Of a DNA stretch of 64,000 bases, positions 21,667 through 31,492 are shown in pieces. The notes under the pieces were generated by a model, which was not told where the DNA came from, made no database searches, and saw nothing but the letters and a program-made list of their open reading frames with translations. A program made the translations under genes and the position numbers. The number at the start of each line of letters is the position of its first letter. Position 1 is the first letter of the stretch. The stretch comes from Variovorax brevis (GTDB taxonomy: Bacteria; Pseudomonadota; Gammaproteobacteria; Burkholderiales; Burkholderiaceae_C): positions 248,001 to 312,000 of the forward strand of contig NZ_JASZYG010000003.1 of the NCBI RefSeq assembly GCF_030317105.1, read 5' to 3'.

Positions 21667-22461
21667 ATGGACAGCCTTTCCATCCACCTGGAGCCCCTGC
21701 GCGCCTTCCTGTACCAGGTCGGCGCCTACATTCCGCGGCTGCTCTTTGCGGCGCTGGTCGTCATTGGCGGCTGGCTCATCGCCAAGGTGGTGCGCTTTGC
21801 GGTGATCCGCGCCTTGCGCGCCATCAACTTCCACGTGCTGACCGAACGCGCCGGCATCGACAGCTTCTTGCGCCAGGGCGGCATGGTGTCGGATGCGACG
21901 GTGGTCTTCGGCGTGCTCGCCTACTGGCTGGTGATCCTGGCCTCGCTCATCATCGCCTTCAACGGCATGGGGCTGAGCTACGTCACGGACCTGCTCGGGC
22001 GCGTGATGTGGTTCGTGCCCAATGTCTTCGTGGCCTTGCTGATCCTGGCCTTTGGCGCCTACTTCGCGAAGTTCGTGGGCGATGCCGTCACCACCTATGG
22101 CCGCAATGCCGGCATGCAGGACGCGCTGCTGCTGGGCAAGGTGGCGCAGTACGCGATCCTGCTCTTCGTCGTGCTCATTGCGCTGGACCAGATCAAAGTC
22201 GGCGGCGACATCGTGCGCCAGAGCTTCCTCATTATCCTGGGCGGGGTGGTGTTCGCGCTTGCCCTGGCCTTCGGGCTGGCTGGAAAGGAATGGGCCGCCG
22301 AACGCATCGAGGAGTGGTGGCCGCACGGCGGTCCCCGGCGCAAGGCGCGCGGCCTGAATCCGCTGGATAGCGTTCGACGCGACACACCGCCTCCGCCGAC
22401 ACGGGTCGGCGGCGCCGTGTGGCCGAGTCGGCCCGCCGATCAGGACCGGGCGCATCCGTGA
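21667..22461 (+). CDS. Multi-helix membrane protein with conserved TM-helix repeats (MscS-related family)
   Basis: A 264-residue inner-membrane protein with about five hydrophobic helices (near residues 18-42, 72-95, 112-135, 155-170 and 184-205). The pattern of helices ending in GGWLIAKVVR and GAYFAKFVGD resembles the conserved TM-helix family related to small-conductance mechanosensitive channels, but the soluble MscS beta domain is absent. The tail is Arg/Pro-rich. The start is supported by GAGGGAG before ATG 21667. It lies inside the sugar operon, 25 bases after treS and overlapping glgX by four. Its role there is unknown; an osmotic function is an attractive guess. Confidence 0.8.
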   Translation: MDSLSIHLEPLRAFLYQVGAYIPRLLFAALVVIGGWLIAKVVRFAVIRALRAINFHVLTERAGIDSFLRQGGMVSDATVVFGVLAYWLVILASLIIAFNGMGLSYVTDLLGRVMWFVPNVFVALLILAFGAYFAKFVGDAVTTYGRNAGMQDALLLGKVAQYAILLFVVLIALDQIKVGGDIVRQSFLIILGGVVFALALAFGLAGKEWAAERIEEWWPHGGPRRKARGLNPLDSVRRDTPPPPTRVGGAVWPSRPADQDRAHP

Positions 22462-24590
22462 CGCGGCGCGTCCACCTTGCACTCGACGCTGTCTGGCCCG
22501 GCCGCCCCTATCCCCTGGGGGCGACCTGGGACGGCGAGGGGGTGAACTTCGCCATCTTTTCCAAGCACGCCGAAGGCGCCGAGCTGTGCATCTTCGACGA
22601 CAAGGGCCGTCATGAGCGGCAACGCATCACCTTGCGTGAACGAACCAACGACGTGTGGCACTGCTACTTGCCGCAGGCACGGCCCGGCATGGCCTACGGC
22701 TATCGCATCCACGGCAAGTACAAGCCCGAGGAAGGCCACCGCTTCAACCCGCACAAGCTGCTGCTGGACCCGTACGCCAAGGACCTGGTGGGCGAACTGC
22801 GCTGGAGCGATGCGCTCTACGGCTATTCCGTGGGCAGCAAGCGGCAGGACCTGTCCTTCGACCGCCGCGACAGCGCCGCCTTCATGCCCAAGAGCCGCGT
22901 TCTGGAACCCGCCTTCACCTGGGGCGAGGACCGTCGCCCCGAAGTGCCGTGGCAGGACATGGTGATCTACGAATTGCACGTGCGCGGCTTCACGATGCAG
23001 CACCCCGGCGTGCCGGAGCATTTGCGCGGCACCTACGCGGCACTGGGCTGCTCGCCCGTCATCGACTACCTGCAGCGCCTGGGCGTGACGACCATCGAGT
23101 TGCTGCCCGTCCACGCCTTTCTGAACGACCGGCACCTGGCGGAAAAGGGGCTGCAGAACTACTGGGGCTACAACACGCTGGGCTACTTTGCACCGGAGGT
23201 GCGCTACAGCGCCTCGGGCAAGGTCAAGGAATTCAAGACCATGGTCAAGAGCCTGCACTCCGCAGGCATTGAAGTCATCCTCGACGTGGTCTACAACCAT
23301 ACCTGCGAAGGCAACCAGCTCGGCCCCACGCTGTCGATGCGCGGGGTCGACAACTCCTCCTACTACATCGTGAACGCGGAGCATCGCCGCTACTACGACG
23401 ACTTCACCGGTTGCGGCAACACCGTCAACCTGGAATCGCCGCGTGCGCTGCAGCTCGTGATGGACTCGCTGCGCTACTGGGCCGACGAGATGCACGTGGA
23501 CGGCTTTCGCTTCGACCTTGCATCGGCACTGGCGCGCGAGGCGGGCAAGGTCGAGAACCTGGGCAGCTTCTTTGCCGCCATCCGGCAGGACCCGACGCTC
23601 AACAAGGTCAAGCTCATCGCCGAGCCCTGGGACCTTGGCTACGGCGGCTACCAGGTCGGCAACTTTCCGCCCGGCTGGGCCGAATGGAACGACCGCTATC
23701 GCGACGGCGCCCGCGGTTTCTGGAAAGGTGACGCCGGCGTGGTGGGCGACCTGGCGCACCGCCTGGCGGGCTCGCAGGACCTGTACGGCTGGTCCGGCAA
23801 GGGCCCGCACGCGAGCATCAATTTCATCACCGCGCACGACGGGTTCACGCTCAACGACCTCGTCTCGTACAACGACAAGCACAACGAGGCCAACGGCGAG
23901 GACAACCGGGACGGCAACAGCAACAACCTCTCGTGGAACTGCGGCGCCGAGGGGCCGACGGACGATGCGGAAATCAACGCGCTGCGCGAGCGGCAAAAGC
24001 GCAACCTGCTGGCCACGCTGGTGCTGTCGCAAGGCGTGCCCATGCTGCTGGCGGGCGACGAGCGCAGCAACTCGCAGCAGGGCAACAACAATGTTTATTG
24101 CCAAGACAACGAAACCGCATGGCTCGACTGGTCGCCCGACCCCAAGGCCGATTCGCTGCACGACTTCGTGGCGCAGTTGATCCATCTTCGGCGGCAACAT
24201 CCGTCGTTCAGGCGCCGCACCTTCTTCCGCGGTCAGGCGCCCGATGCGAACGCGGACAAGGACGTGATCTGGCTGCGACCCGACGGCGAGGAAATGACGC
24301 CCTCCGATTGGGGCGAGCATGTGCGCTGCCTCGGCATGCTGTTCTCCGGCACCGGCCTGGTCGACGTCGGCCCGCGCGGCGAATCGCAGCGTGACGACGA
24401 CTTCCTGCTGCTGCTCAACGCCCACCACGACGCCCTGCCCTTCCTGATGCCGCCGCGGACGCGCACGACATGGATGCGGCTGGTGGACACCGCCCTCAAC
24501 GGAACACCTCCCGCCGAATTTGCCGAGCCAATGTATCCGCTGCAGGGCCGCTCCCTCACGCTGCTTCGCGGCACGCTGGACCCGCCATGA
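22458..24590 (+). CDS. glgX: Glycogen debranching enzyme GlgX
   Basis: GH13 isoamylase-type enzyme that cleaves alpha-1,6 branches of glucan, here giving linear malto-oligosaccharides to TreY. From GTG 22458 it has 710 residues, typical for GlgX. N-terminal CBM48 (YPLGATWDGEGVNFAIFSKHA), nucleophile Asp353 (FRFDLASAL), acid/base Glu389 (LIAEPWDLGYGG) and TAHDGFTLNDLVSYNDKHNEANGE split motif are all visible. I preferred GTG 22458, which overlaps the upstream stop as GTGA, over GTG 22419 well inside the upstream gene. The stop overlaps treZ as ATGA. Confidence 0.95.
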   Translation: MTRRVHLALDAVWPGRPYPLGATWDGEGVNFAIFSKHAEGAELCIFDDKGRHERQRITLRERTNDVWHCYLPQARPGMAYGYRIHGKYKPEEGHRFNPHKLLLDPYAKDLVGELRWSDALYGYSVGSKRQDLSFDRRDSAAFMPKSRVLEPAFTWGEDRRPEVPWQDMVIYELHVRGFTMQHPGVPEHLRGTYAALGCSPVIDYLQRLGVTTIELLPVHAFLNDRHLAEKGLQNYWGYNTLGYFAPEVRYSASGKVKEFKTMVKSLHSAGIEVILDVVYNHTCEGNQLGPTLSMRGVDNSSYYIVNAEHRRYYDDFTGCGNTVNLESPRALQLVMDSLRYWADEMHVDGFRFDLASALAREAGKVENLGSFFAAIRQDPTLNKVKLIAEPWDLGYGGYQVGNFPPGWAEWNDRYRDGARGFWKGDAGVVGDLAHRLAGSQDLYGWSGKGPHASINFITAHDGFTLNDLVSYNDKHNEANGEDNRDGNSNNLSWNCGAEGPTDDAEINALRERQKRNLLATLVLSQGVPMLLAGDERSNSQQGNNNVYCQDNETAWLDWSPDPKADSLHDFVAQLIHLRRQHPSFRRRTFFRGQAPDANADKDVIWLRPDGEEMTPSDWGEHVRCLGMLFSGTGLVDVGPRGESQRDDDFLLLLNAHHDALPFLMPPRTRTTWMRLVDTALNGTPPAEFAEPMYPLQGRSLTLLRGTLDPP

Positions 24591-26443
24591 AGCACACCAT
24601 GCCTTTCGGCGCAGAGCTGCAGGAAGGCGGCGGCGTGCGTTTCGCACTGTGGGCGCCCGCCGTGCGAAAAGTCGTGCTCGAATGGCGGCGCGGCGATGGC
24701 GACTGGCATGACGTCGCCATGCATCCCGATCCCGATGGCTGGTACGAATCCACGGTGGACGAGGCGCGCGCCGGCGACACCTACCGATTCCGCTTGCCTG
24801 ACGGCCTGCAGGTGCCGGACCCCGCATCGCGCGCCAATCCACAGGACGTGCATGGGCCGAGCGAGGTGATCGACCCGCTGGCGTTCACTTGGCAACACAC
24901 GCAGTGGAAGGGCCGCCCGTGGGAAGAGGCGGTCATCTACGAAATGCACGTCGGCACCTTCACGCCGGAGGGCACCTTTGCTGCCGCGCAGGCACGTCTG
25001 GAAGAGTTGGCGGCCGTGGGCATCACCGCCATCGAACTCATGCCGGTTGCCGACTTTCCGGGCCGTCGCAATTGGGGCTATGACGGCGTGCTGCCCTTTG
25101 CGCCTGATGCAGGCTACGGCACGCCGGCGCAACTCAAGGGCCTTGTCGATGCCGCCCACGGCGCGGGCCTGATGGTGCTGCTGGACGTGGTCTACAACCA
25201 CTTCGGGCCGGAGGGAAATTACCTCCATGCCTACTGCCCGCAGTTCTTCAACCCGGCGCACCAGACGCCATGGGGCGCTGCCATCAATTTCGACGGCGAG
25301 GATTCGCGCACGGTGCGTGACTTCTTCATCCACAACGCGCTGTACTGGATCGAGGAATATGGCTTCGACGGCCTGCGCATGGATGCCGTGCACGCCATTC
25401 GCGACGACTCTGCCTTGCACATCGTCGAGGAGATCTGCACCGTGCTCAAGAACGGTCCCGGCCTGCAGCGACACATCCACGTGGTGCTGGAAAACGACCT
25501 GAACGAATCGCGTCGCCTGGCGCGCGAAACAGACGGTCATCCCCTGGTGGCGACGGCGCAATGGAACGACGACCTGCATCACGCGGCGCACGTTCTTCTG
25601 ACGGGCGAGACGGACGGCTACTACGCCGACTACGCCGACAAGCCGCTCGAACGCCTCGGGCTCGCGCTGGCACGTGGCTTCGTCTATGCCGGCGAGCCGT
25701 CGGCCTTCCGGAACGGTGAGGCGCGCGGCGAGCCCTGCGACGGTTTGCCGCTCAGCGCCTTCGTGTCCTTCATGCAGACGCACGACCAGATCGGCAACCG
25801 TGCCTTTGGCGAACGCATCGACGCGCTCGCCGATCCGGCGATGCTGCTGGCGGCCCGTGCCTGCGTGCTGCTGTCGCCGCACACGCCGATGCTTTTCATG
25901 GGCGAGGAGTTCGCGGCGTCGACGCCATTCGAATACTTCTGTGACTTCGGGCCTGAACTGGCAGCGGCGGTCGCCGACGGCCGGCGTGCGGAATTCGCAC
26001 GCTTCGCCGCATTCGCCGATCCCGGCGTGCGCGCCTGCATTGCGGATCCGAATGGTGAGTCGGCCTTCTTGGCATCGAAACTCCTTTGGGACGAACGATT
26101 GCAAGCGCCGCACGGCGAGGTGCTTCGCGAAACGATCGCGCTCCTGAAGACACGGCGTGATGAGATCGTTCCGCGACTCGGCGGCGGCGCCACCGTGCAG
26201 CAATGGCGATGCGAAGGCGATACCCTGTGGATCACCTGGCGATTGGTGTCGCGCGACACGCCGACCACTGCCTGGCTGCTGCACGTCGTCGCCAACTTCG
26301 GCGCCAGCGAACTGAGCAGCGCGCGTCCGCTGGGACGTGAGATCCACGCCATCCGCGGCATGCAAGGCGACGACAGTGTGGTCGCCCTGCACCTGCCCCC
26401 AGGCGGCGTGTTCGCCACGCTGCAGGAAGCGCCTGATGCGTGA
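24587..26443 (+). CDS. treZ: Malto-oligosyltrehalose trehalohydrolase
   Basis: Releases trehalose from the end of malto-oligosyltrehalose made by TreY. It has 618 residues and is a GH13_10 enzyme. An N-terminal beta domain (GGVRFALWAPAVRKVVLEW) precedes the barrel with YEMHVGTFTPEGTF, DVVYNHFGPEGNYL, nucleophile Asp266 (LRMDAVHAI), Glu302 (VLENDLNESR) and QTHDQIGNRAFGER. The ATGA overlap with glgX fixes the start at 24587. Its end overlaps the next gene by eight bases, implying translational coupling. Confidence 0.95.
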   Translation: MKHTMPFGAELQEGGGVRFALWAPAVRKVVLEWRRGDGDWHDVAMHPDPDGWYESTVDEARAGDTYRFRLPDGLQVPDPASRANPQDVHGPSEVIDPLAFTWQHTQWKGRPWEEAVIYEMHVGTFTPEGTFAAAQARLEELAAVGITAIELMPVADFPGRRNWGYDGVLPFAPDAGYGTPAQLKGLVDAAHGAGLMVLLDVVYNHFGPEGNYLHAYCPQFFNPAHQTPWGAAINFDGEDSRTVRDFFIHNALYWIEEYGFDGLRMDAVHAIRDDSALHIVEEICTVLKNGPGLQRHIHVVLENDLNESRRLARETDGHPLVATAQWNDDLHHAAHVLLTGETDGYYADYADKPLERLGLALARGFVYAGEPSAFRNGEARGEPCDGLPLSAFVSFMQTHDQIGNRAFGERIDALADPAMLLAARACVLLSPHTPMLFMGEEFAASTPFEYFCDFGPELAAAVADGRRAEFARFAAFADPGVRACIADPNGESAFLASKLLWDERLQAPHGEVLRETIALLKTRRDEIVPRLGGGATVQQWRCEGDTLWITWRLVSRDTPTTAWLLHVVANFGASELSSARPLGREIHAIRGMQGDDSVVALHLPPGGVFATLQEAPDA

Positions 26444-29400
26444 CGAGGGCGCGCAGCCGGCCGGCGAGGCGCCCTCCGACGACGATCTGCTGCGCCAGTG
26501 CGAGCGCTTCGGCATCGACACGGAATATCACGACATCTGGGGCGAGCGGCACGTCGTGTCCGCCGCTTCGCTGCGCGCATTGCTTCGTGAGACCGGACAT
26601 GACGCGCAAAGCACGTCGCAAAAAGCATACCCTGCCCTTCCGCCCATCGTGTTCCTGAAGGAGGGAACGACTTCCTTCACCATCGGCGCATGGCTGCCCG
26701 CGGAAATGTCCCGCATCCAGTGGCGCCTTGTGGAGGAAGACGGCGAGGTTCATGCCGGTGTGATGGAGACCGGCCAGTTCACGCGCTCCGAACCCCATCC
26801 GGTCAACGGCGCGATGGTCGCGCTTTTCGACTTGAGCATTTCCGTGGCGCTGCCGCAGGGCTATCACCGCCTCGACGTTGACGGCGCGCCGGGCGACACC
26901 CTTGTCGTGTGCGCGCCCCAGCGGTGCTACGAGCCACCGTCGCTGGCTTCGCAAGGGCGGCTGTGGGGCATCGCCCTGCAGCTCTACGGCCTGCGCTCCG
27001 GGCGAAACTGGGGCATCGGCGATTTCACCGACCTCGCGGCCTTCGCGGCACAGGCCGCGAGCCGCGGCGCGAGCGTGATAGGCCTCAATCCGCTGCACGC
27101 CCTCTTTCCTCACAACCCCTCGCACGCCAGCCCCTACAGCCCATCCTCACGCGCGCAACTCAATGTGCTGTACGTCGACGTGGAGGCCGTTCCCGACTTC
27201 CAGGATTGCGACGAGGCACGCACGCTGGTGCGCTCGAGCGCATTCCAGGCGCGCCTTGTCGCACTGCGTGCCGCGCCGCTGGTGGACTACCCCGGCGTTG
27301 CCGCGGCCAAGCATGAAGTGCTGGCGCTTCTGCACACCCGCTTCCTTCGCCGGTCCGAGAACGATCCCGAGGTCTTGGCATTCCGGCAATTCCAGTTGCA
27401 AGGTGGCGATGCCTTGCACCAGCACGCCGTGTTCGAAGCCGTGCAATCGCACCTGCACCAGGCTGACCCGCAGGTCTGGGGATGGCCGATGTGGCCGCAG
27501 GCCTTGCGTGAGCCGTCGAGCGCGCAGTTGTCCCGCTTCATCGACGACAACGCGCAGCGCATCGCCTTCTTCGAATACCTGCAGTGGCAAGCCGCACGCC
27601 AGCTCGAAAGCGTCGGCGCGCAATGCCGGGCACAGGGCATGTCCATCGGGCTGTACCTCGACCTTGCGGTGTCGGTCGACCGCGGCGGCTCCGACACCTG
27701 GCGGCACCAGGACACCTTCGCGCTGGGCGCCAGCGTCGGCGCACCGCCGGATTTCCACAACCGCGACGGGCAGGACTGGGGCCTGCCGCCCCTGCGCCCG
27801 GACCGCCTGCGAGAAAGCCGCTACGCCGTCTTCATCGAAGCGCTGCGCGCCAACATGCGCGGCGCCGGCGCACTGCGCATCGACCACGTGATGATGCTGA
27901 TGCGCCTGTTCTGGATTCCGCCGGGGGGCAAGGCCCGCGATGGTGCCTATTTGCACTACCCCTACGAGGATCTGTTCGCCATCCTCGCGCTCGAAAGCTG
28001 CCGCCAGCGCTGCCTCGTGGTGGGCGAGGACCTTGGCACCGTCCCCGACGCGATGCGCGAGGCCATGCGCCGCTTTGGCGTGCTGTCGTACCGGCTGCTG
28101 TACTTCGAACACGACGATGCCGGCAACTTCCGCGCACCGGCCGACTTCCCGCGCGATGCGGTCGTGGCGGTCAGCACGCACGACCTGCCCACGCTGGCTG
28201 GCTGGTGGTCCGGCGCCGACCTGCACTCGCGCCTGGACCTCGGGCTCTACGCGCAAGCAGACGCCTTCGAACTCCAGCGCAACGAGCGGGATGCCGAACG
28301 CCCGCGCCTGCTCGCCGCACTGCGCCAGCATGTGCCGCAGGCCACCGACGTCCCGACCGAAACGCTCCTGCACGAGCGCCTGACACCGGGACTGGCCGCG
28401 GCGGTACACGGCTACCTCGCTGCCACGCCGTCGAGCATCGTGATGGTCCAGCTCGAAGACATGCTCGCCCAGCCGTGGCAGGCGAACATTCCGGGAACCA
28501 CCGTGGAGCATCCCAACTGGCAGCGCAAGTACACGCTCGACGTGCAGGCCATGTGGCGCGCACCGCTGACGCGGCAGTTGAGCACCACCATCGCCCGCGT
28601 CCGGCCCCGCGCCGACTCGCCAGCCGCCGCGCTTGACGACAGCCGACCACGCACCCGGATTCCGCGCGCCACCTACCGCCTGCAATTGCACAAGGGATTC
28701 ACTTTCGACGACGCCGTGCGTGTCGTGCCCTACCTGGCGCAGTTGGGCATCAGCCATGTGTACTGCTCCCCCATCCACCGCGCACGGCCGGGCAGCATGC
28801 ATGGCTACGACGTCGTCGCGCATGACGAGATCAACTCCGAACTCGGCGGGATGCCGGCCTTCGAGCGCTTCACGCTGGCGCTGCAGGCCCATGGCATGGG
28901 TCAGCTCATCGACCTCGTGCCCAACCACATGGGCGTGCTCGGAGGCGACAACCCGTGGTGGAACGACGTGCTGGAAAAAGGCATGGACTCTGCGTACGCC
29001 AACCACTTCGACATCGATTGGCATAGCGCCACGCCGGGGCTGGCGGGCAAGGTTCTGCTGCCGGTGCTGGGTGACCACTACGGGGAGGTGCTGGCGCGCG
29101 GAGAACTGCGGTTGCAATGGGATGCGTCCGTGCCCAGGCCGCTCGTGCAGTACTTCGAGCACTTCTTCCCCGTCGCGGCGCATACGCTCCCGGACGCGCT
29201 GCGCCATGCCAACGCCGACGATCCCCAGGCCATCGCCAACGCGCTGGCGCCTTTCGACGGAACCGAAGGCCGCGACGCGCTGCACGCGCTGCTCGAAGCG
29301 CAGGCCTACCGACTGGCCTACTGGCGCGCCGCGGCCGACGAGATCAACTACCGCCGCTTCTTCGATGTCAATGAACTCGCCGCCTTGCGGACCGAGCGCG

Positions 29401-31334
29401 AGGACGTGTTCGAAGCGACGCACGCGCTCGCGCTCGACCTTGCAGCGCGTGGCTGGGTCGAGGGGCTGCGCATCGACCATCCCGATGGCTTGCAAGACCC
29501 CGCTGCGTACTTCGAGCGGCTGCAGCAAGGCTATGCATCGCGCGTGCGCGCGGCGACTTGGGGATTCGACACCCTCGACGCCGCGGGCCGGCCGCTGTAC
29601 GTCGTGGCCGAGAAGATCGCTTCGTCCAACGAAGACGTTCCGCAGTCGTGGGCCGTGCATGGCACGACCGGCTACCGATTCGCCAACGTCGCCAACGGCG
29701 TGCTGCTGGACCACCGCGCGGCCGAGCGCATCACCGACACCTGGAAGGCGTTCACTGGCAACGACCAGGACTTTGCACAGATCGTCTACGAGGCCAAGCT
29801 CAACGTCGCCCGCGGCACGCTGGCGTCGGACCTTGAAGTGCTGGCCACTGCGCTGCTGAACATCGCCAAGAGCGACCGCCGCACGCGGGACCACACGCTC
29901 AACACCTTGCGCGACGTGATTGCGGCGGTGGCCGCCAGCCTTGGCGTCTATCGAACGTACAACGGCGACGACGCGACCGCGCAGGACAAGCGGCTGGTGG
30001 CCGAAGCCATCGACGCGACGCGCGAGCGGCTTCAGTTGCCGGACCCAAGCGTGTTCGATTTCGTGCAGGACGCACTGCTGGGGCAAGCAGCGCCCGGCGC
30101 GGAGCCTGCGCTGCAATCGGCCGTGCGCCAGTTCGCGCGACGCTTCCAGCAATACAGCGCGCCCGTCGCCGCCAAGGGTGTGGAAGACACCGCCTTCTAT
30201 CGCTACTTTCCCCTGAGTTCCCTCAACGAAGTGGGCGGCGAGCCGGACCGCATCGGCATGACGGTCGAGCAGTTCCATGAGGCCAGCGACGACCGGCAGC
30301 GCCGCTGGCCGCAGACCATGCTCGCGTCCTCCACGCACGACAACAAGCGCTCGGAAGACGTCCGCCTGCGCATCGACGTGCTGTCGGAAATGCCCGGCAT
30401 GTGGGAAGACGCGTTGCGCGGGTGGAAGTCTCTCAACGCCCCCCTGCGGGGCGCCGTGTCCGCCACGCACGAATACCTGCTCTACCAGACCCTGCTCGGC
30501 ACACTGCCGGCCGGGCCCATGACCGCCGATGAATCGCAGGCCTATGCGCAGCGAATCGTGCAGTACATGCACAAGGCCGCGCGCGAAGGCAAGATCGGCA
30601 CCAGCTGGACCCGTCCCGAAGCCGACTACGAAAACGCGCTCGAGCAATTCATTCAAGGCCTGCTGGCACCCGGACAGGGCAACGCTTTCCTGCAGGCGTT
30701 GCAGGCGCTCGCAGCACGCCTGGACCGCTATGGTGCGCTGAACGGCCTGAGCCTGGCGCTGCTCAAGTTCACGTCACCCGGCGTGCCCGACATCTATCAG
30801 GGCTGCGAGCTGATCGACCGAAGCCTGGTCGATCCCGACAACCGCCGGGCGGTGGACTTCGATGAACGCCAAGACGCCCTGCAATCGCTGCAAACCTTGC
30901 ACGACACGCAAGAGGTGGAAGGCGCGGTACACACGCTGGTCGCCACCGCAACGAACGGCCGCGCCAAGCTGTGGACCATCTGGCGCCTGCTCGCATTGCG
31001 ATCGCGCTTGCCGGCGATGTTGCGCGAAGGAAGCTATGAACCCCTTGAAGTGCTCGGCGCACGGCGCGAACATCTCCTGGCATTCCTGCGTCGTCATGAG
31101 GGTTACGCGCTGATCGTCGTGGTGGTGCGCCTGTTTGCCACCTTCGAGAAAAAGCACGGCGCGATGAGCGCCTCAAGCTGGAAAGATACCCGCGTGGTCT
31201 TGCCTGCTGATCTCGATGAGCGCCTTTGCGAAGACCAGATCACCACCACACGCTACAAGCTCGCACGGGAGATCCACGCAGCCGATGTTCTCGGGGTCTA
31301 CCCGGGCGCGGTCCTCGTCCTTGCGACCTGCTAA
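26436..31334 (+). CDS. treY: Fusion of 4-alpha-glucanotransferase (MalQ) and malto-oligosyltrehalose synthase (TreY)
   Basis: A 1,632-residue two-enzyme protein. Residues 1 to about 725 are a GH77 amylomaltase that lengthens and disproportionates malto-oligosaccharides (LYGLRSGRNWGIGDF, nucleophile Asp483 in LRIDHVMML, Glu531 in VVGEDLGT, STHDLPTLAGWW). Residues from about 735 are a GH13_26 TreY that converts the reducing end into a trehalose unit (YRLQLHKGFTFDDA, Asp1014 in LRIDHPDGL, Glu1059 in VVAEKI, STHDNKRSEDVR). A short Ala/Pro/Arg linker joins them. Both active sites are intact. ATG 26436 lies eight bases inside treZ. Last gene of the operon. Confidence 0.94.
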   Translation: MRDEGAQPAGEAPSDDDLLRQCERFGIDTEYHDIWGERHVVSAASLRALLRETGHDAQSTSQKAYPALPPIVFLKEGTTSFTIGAWLPAEMSRIQWRLVEEDGEVHAGVMETGQFTRSEPHPVNGAMVALFDLSISVALPQGYHRLDVDGAPGDTLVVCAPQRCYEPPSLASQGRLWGIALQLYGLRSGRNWGIGDFTDLAAFAAQAASRGASVIGLNPLHALFPHNPSHASPYSPSSRAQLNVLYVDVEAVPDFQDCDEARTLVRSSAFQARLVALRAAPLVDYPGVAAAKHEVLALLHTRFLRRSENDPEVLAFRQFQLQGGDALHQHAVFEAVQSHLHQADPQVWGWPMWPQALREPSSAQLSRFIDDNAQRIAFFEYLQWQAARQLESVGAQCRAQGMSIGLYLDLAVSVDRGGSDTWRHQDTFALGASVGAPPDFHNRDGQDWGLPPLRPDRLRESRYAVFIEALRANMRGAGALRIDHVMMLMRLFWIPPGGKARDGAYLHYPYEDLFAILALESCRQRCLVVGEDLGTVPDAMREAMRRFGVLSYRLLYFEHDDAGNFRAPADFPRDAVVAVSTHDLPTLAGWWSGADLHSRLDLGLYAQADAFELQRNERDAERPRLLAALRQHVPQATDVPTETLLHERLTPGLAAAVHGYLAATPSSIVMVQLEDMLAQPWQANIPGTTVEHPNWQRKYTLDVQAMWRAPLTRQLSTTIARVRPRADSPAAALDDSRPRTRIPRATYRLQLHKGFTFDDAVRVVPYLAQLGISHVYCSPIHRARPGSMHGYDVVAHDEINSELGGMPAFERFTLALQAHGMGQLIDLVPNHMGVLGGDNPWWNDVLEKGMDSAYANHFDIDWHSATPGLAGKVLLPVLGDHYGEVLARGELRLQWDASVPRPLVQYFEHFFPVAAHTLPDALRHANADDPQAIANALAPFDGTEGRDALHALLEAQAYRLAYWRAAADEINYRRFFDVNELAALRTEREDVFEATHALALDLAARGWVEGLRIDHPDGLQDPAAYFERLQQGYASRVRAATWGFDTLDAAGRPLYVVAEKIASSNEDVPQSWAVHGTTGYRFANVANGVLLDHRAAERITDTWKAFTGNDQDFAQIVYEAKLNVARGTLASDLEVLATALLNIAKSDRRTRDHTLNTLRDVIAAVAASLGVYRTYNGDDATAQDKRLVAEAIDATRERLQLPDPSVFDFVQDALLGQAAPGAEPALQSAVRQFARRFQQYSAPVAAKGVEDTAFYRYFPLSSLNEVGGEPDRIGMTVEQFHEASDDRQRRWPQTMLASSTHDNKRSEDVRLRIDVLSEMPGMWEDALRGWKSLNAPLRGAVSATHEYLLYQTLLGTLPAGPMTADESQAYAQRIVQYMHKAAREGKIGTSWTRPEADYENALEQFIQGLLAPGQGNAFLQALQALAARLDRYGALNGLSLALLKFTSPGVPDIYQGCELIDRSLVDPDNRRAVDFDERQDALQSLQTLHDTQEVEGAVHTLVATATNGRAKLWTIWRLLALRSRLPAMLREGSYEPLEVLGARREHLLAFLRRHEGYALIVVVVRLFATFEKKHGAMSASSWKDTRVVLPADLDERLCEDQITTTRYKLAREIHAADVLGVYPGAVLVLATC

Positions 31335-31492
31335 TTGCCTCGCACCACAGCCTTCGCGCAGGTGAACGCAACTCCAGCACTGCGACCAGGCGTCGTGGGC
31401 GTCGGCGCCTCCTGCTTCTTCGCGGCCGCTGGCGCGCGAACCAGAACAAAGGGAATCGGATCGCGGTCGGGTCGTGGCAGCGGAATGGGCAT
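31331..31492 (-). CDS. Possible small protein (53 residues), unknown
   Basis: A short minus-strand frame starting at ATG 31492 with GGAG six bases upstream. The protein begins MPIPLPRPDRDPIPFVLV and is Pro/Ala/Thr-rich, with no domain. Its stop overlaps the end of treY by four bases. The ribosome site and regular codon use speak for it; the size and lack of any family keep confidence low. Confidence 0.35.
   Translation of the reverse strand: MPIPLPRPDRDPIPFVLVRAPAAAKKQEAPTPTTPGRSAGVAFTCAKAVVRGN

Noticed and set aside
27147..30656. A very long minus-strand open frame opposite malQ-treY
   Set aside because: High GC leaves few stop codons in the antisense frame. The translation is His/Arg/Gln-rich without motifs, while the plus strand encodes intact enzymes.
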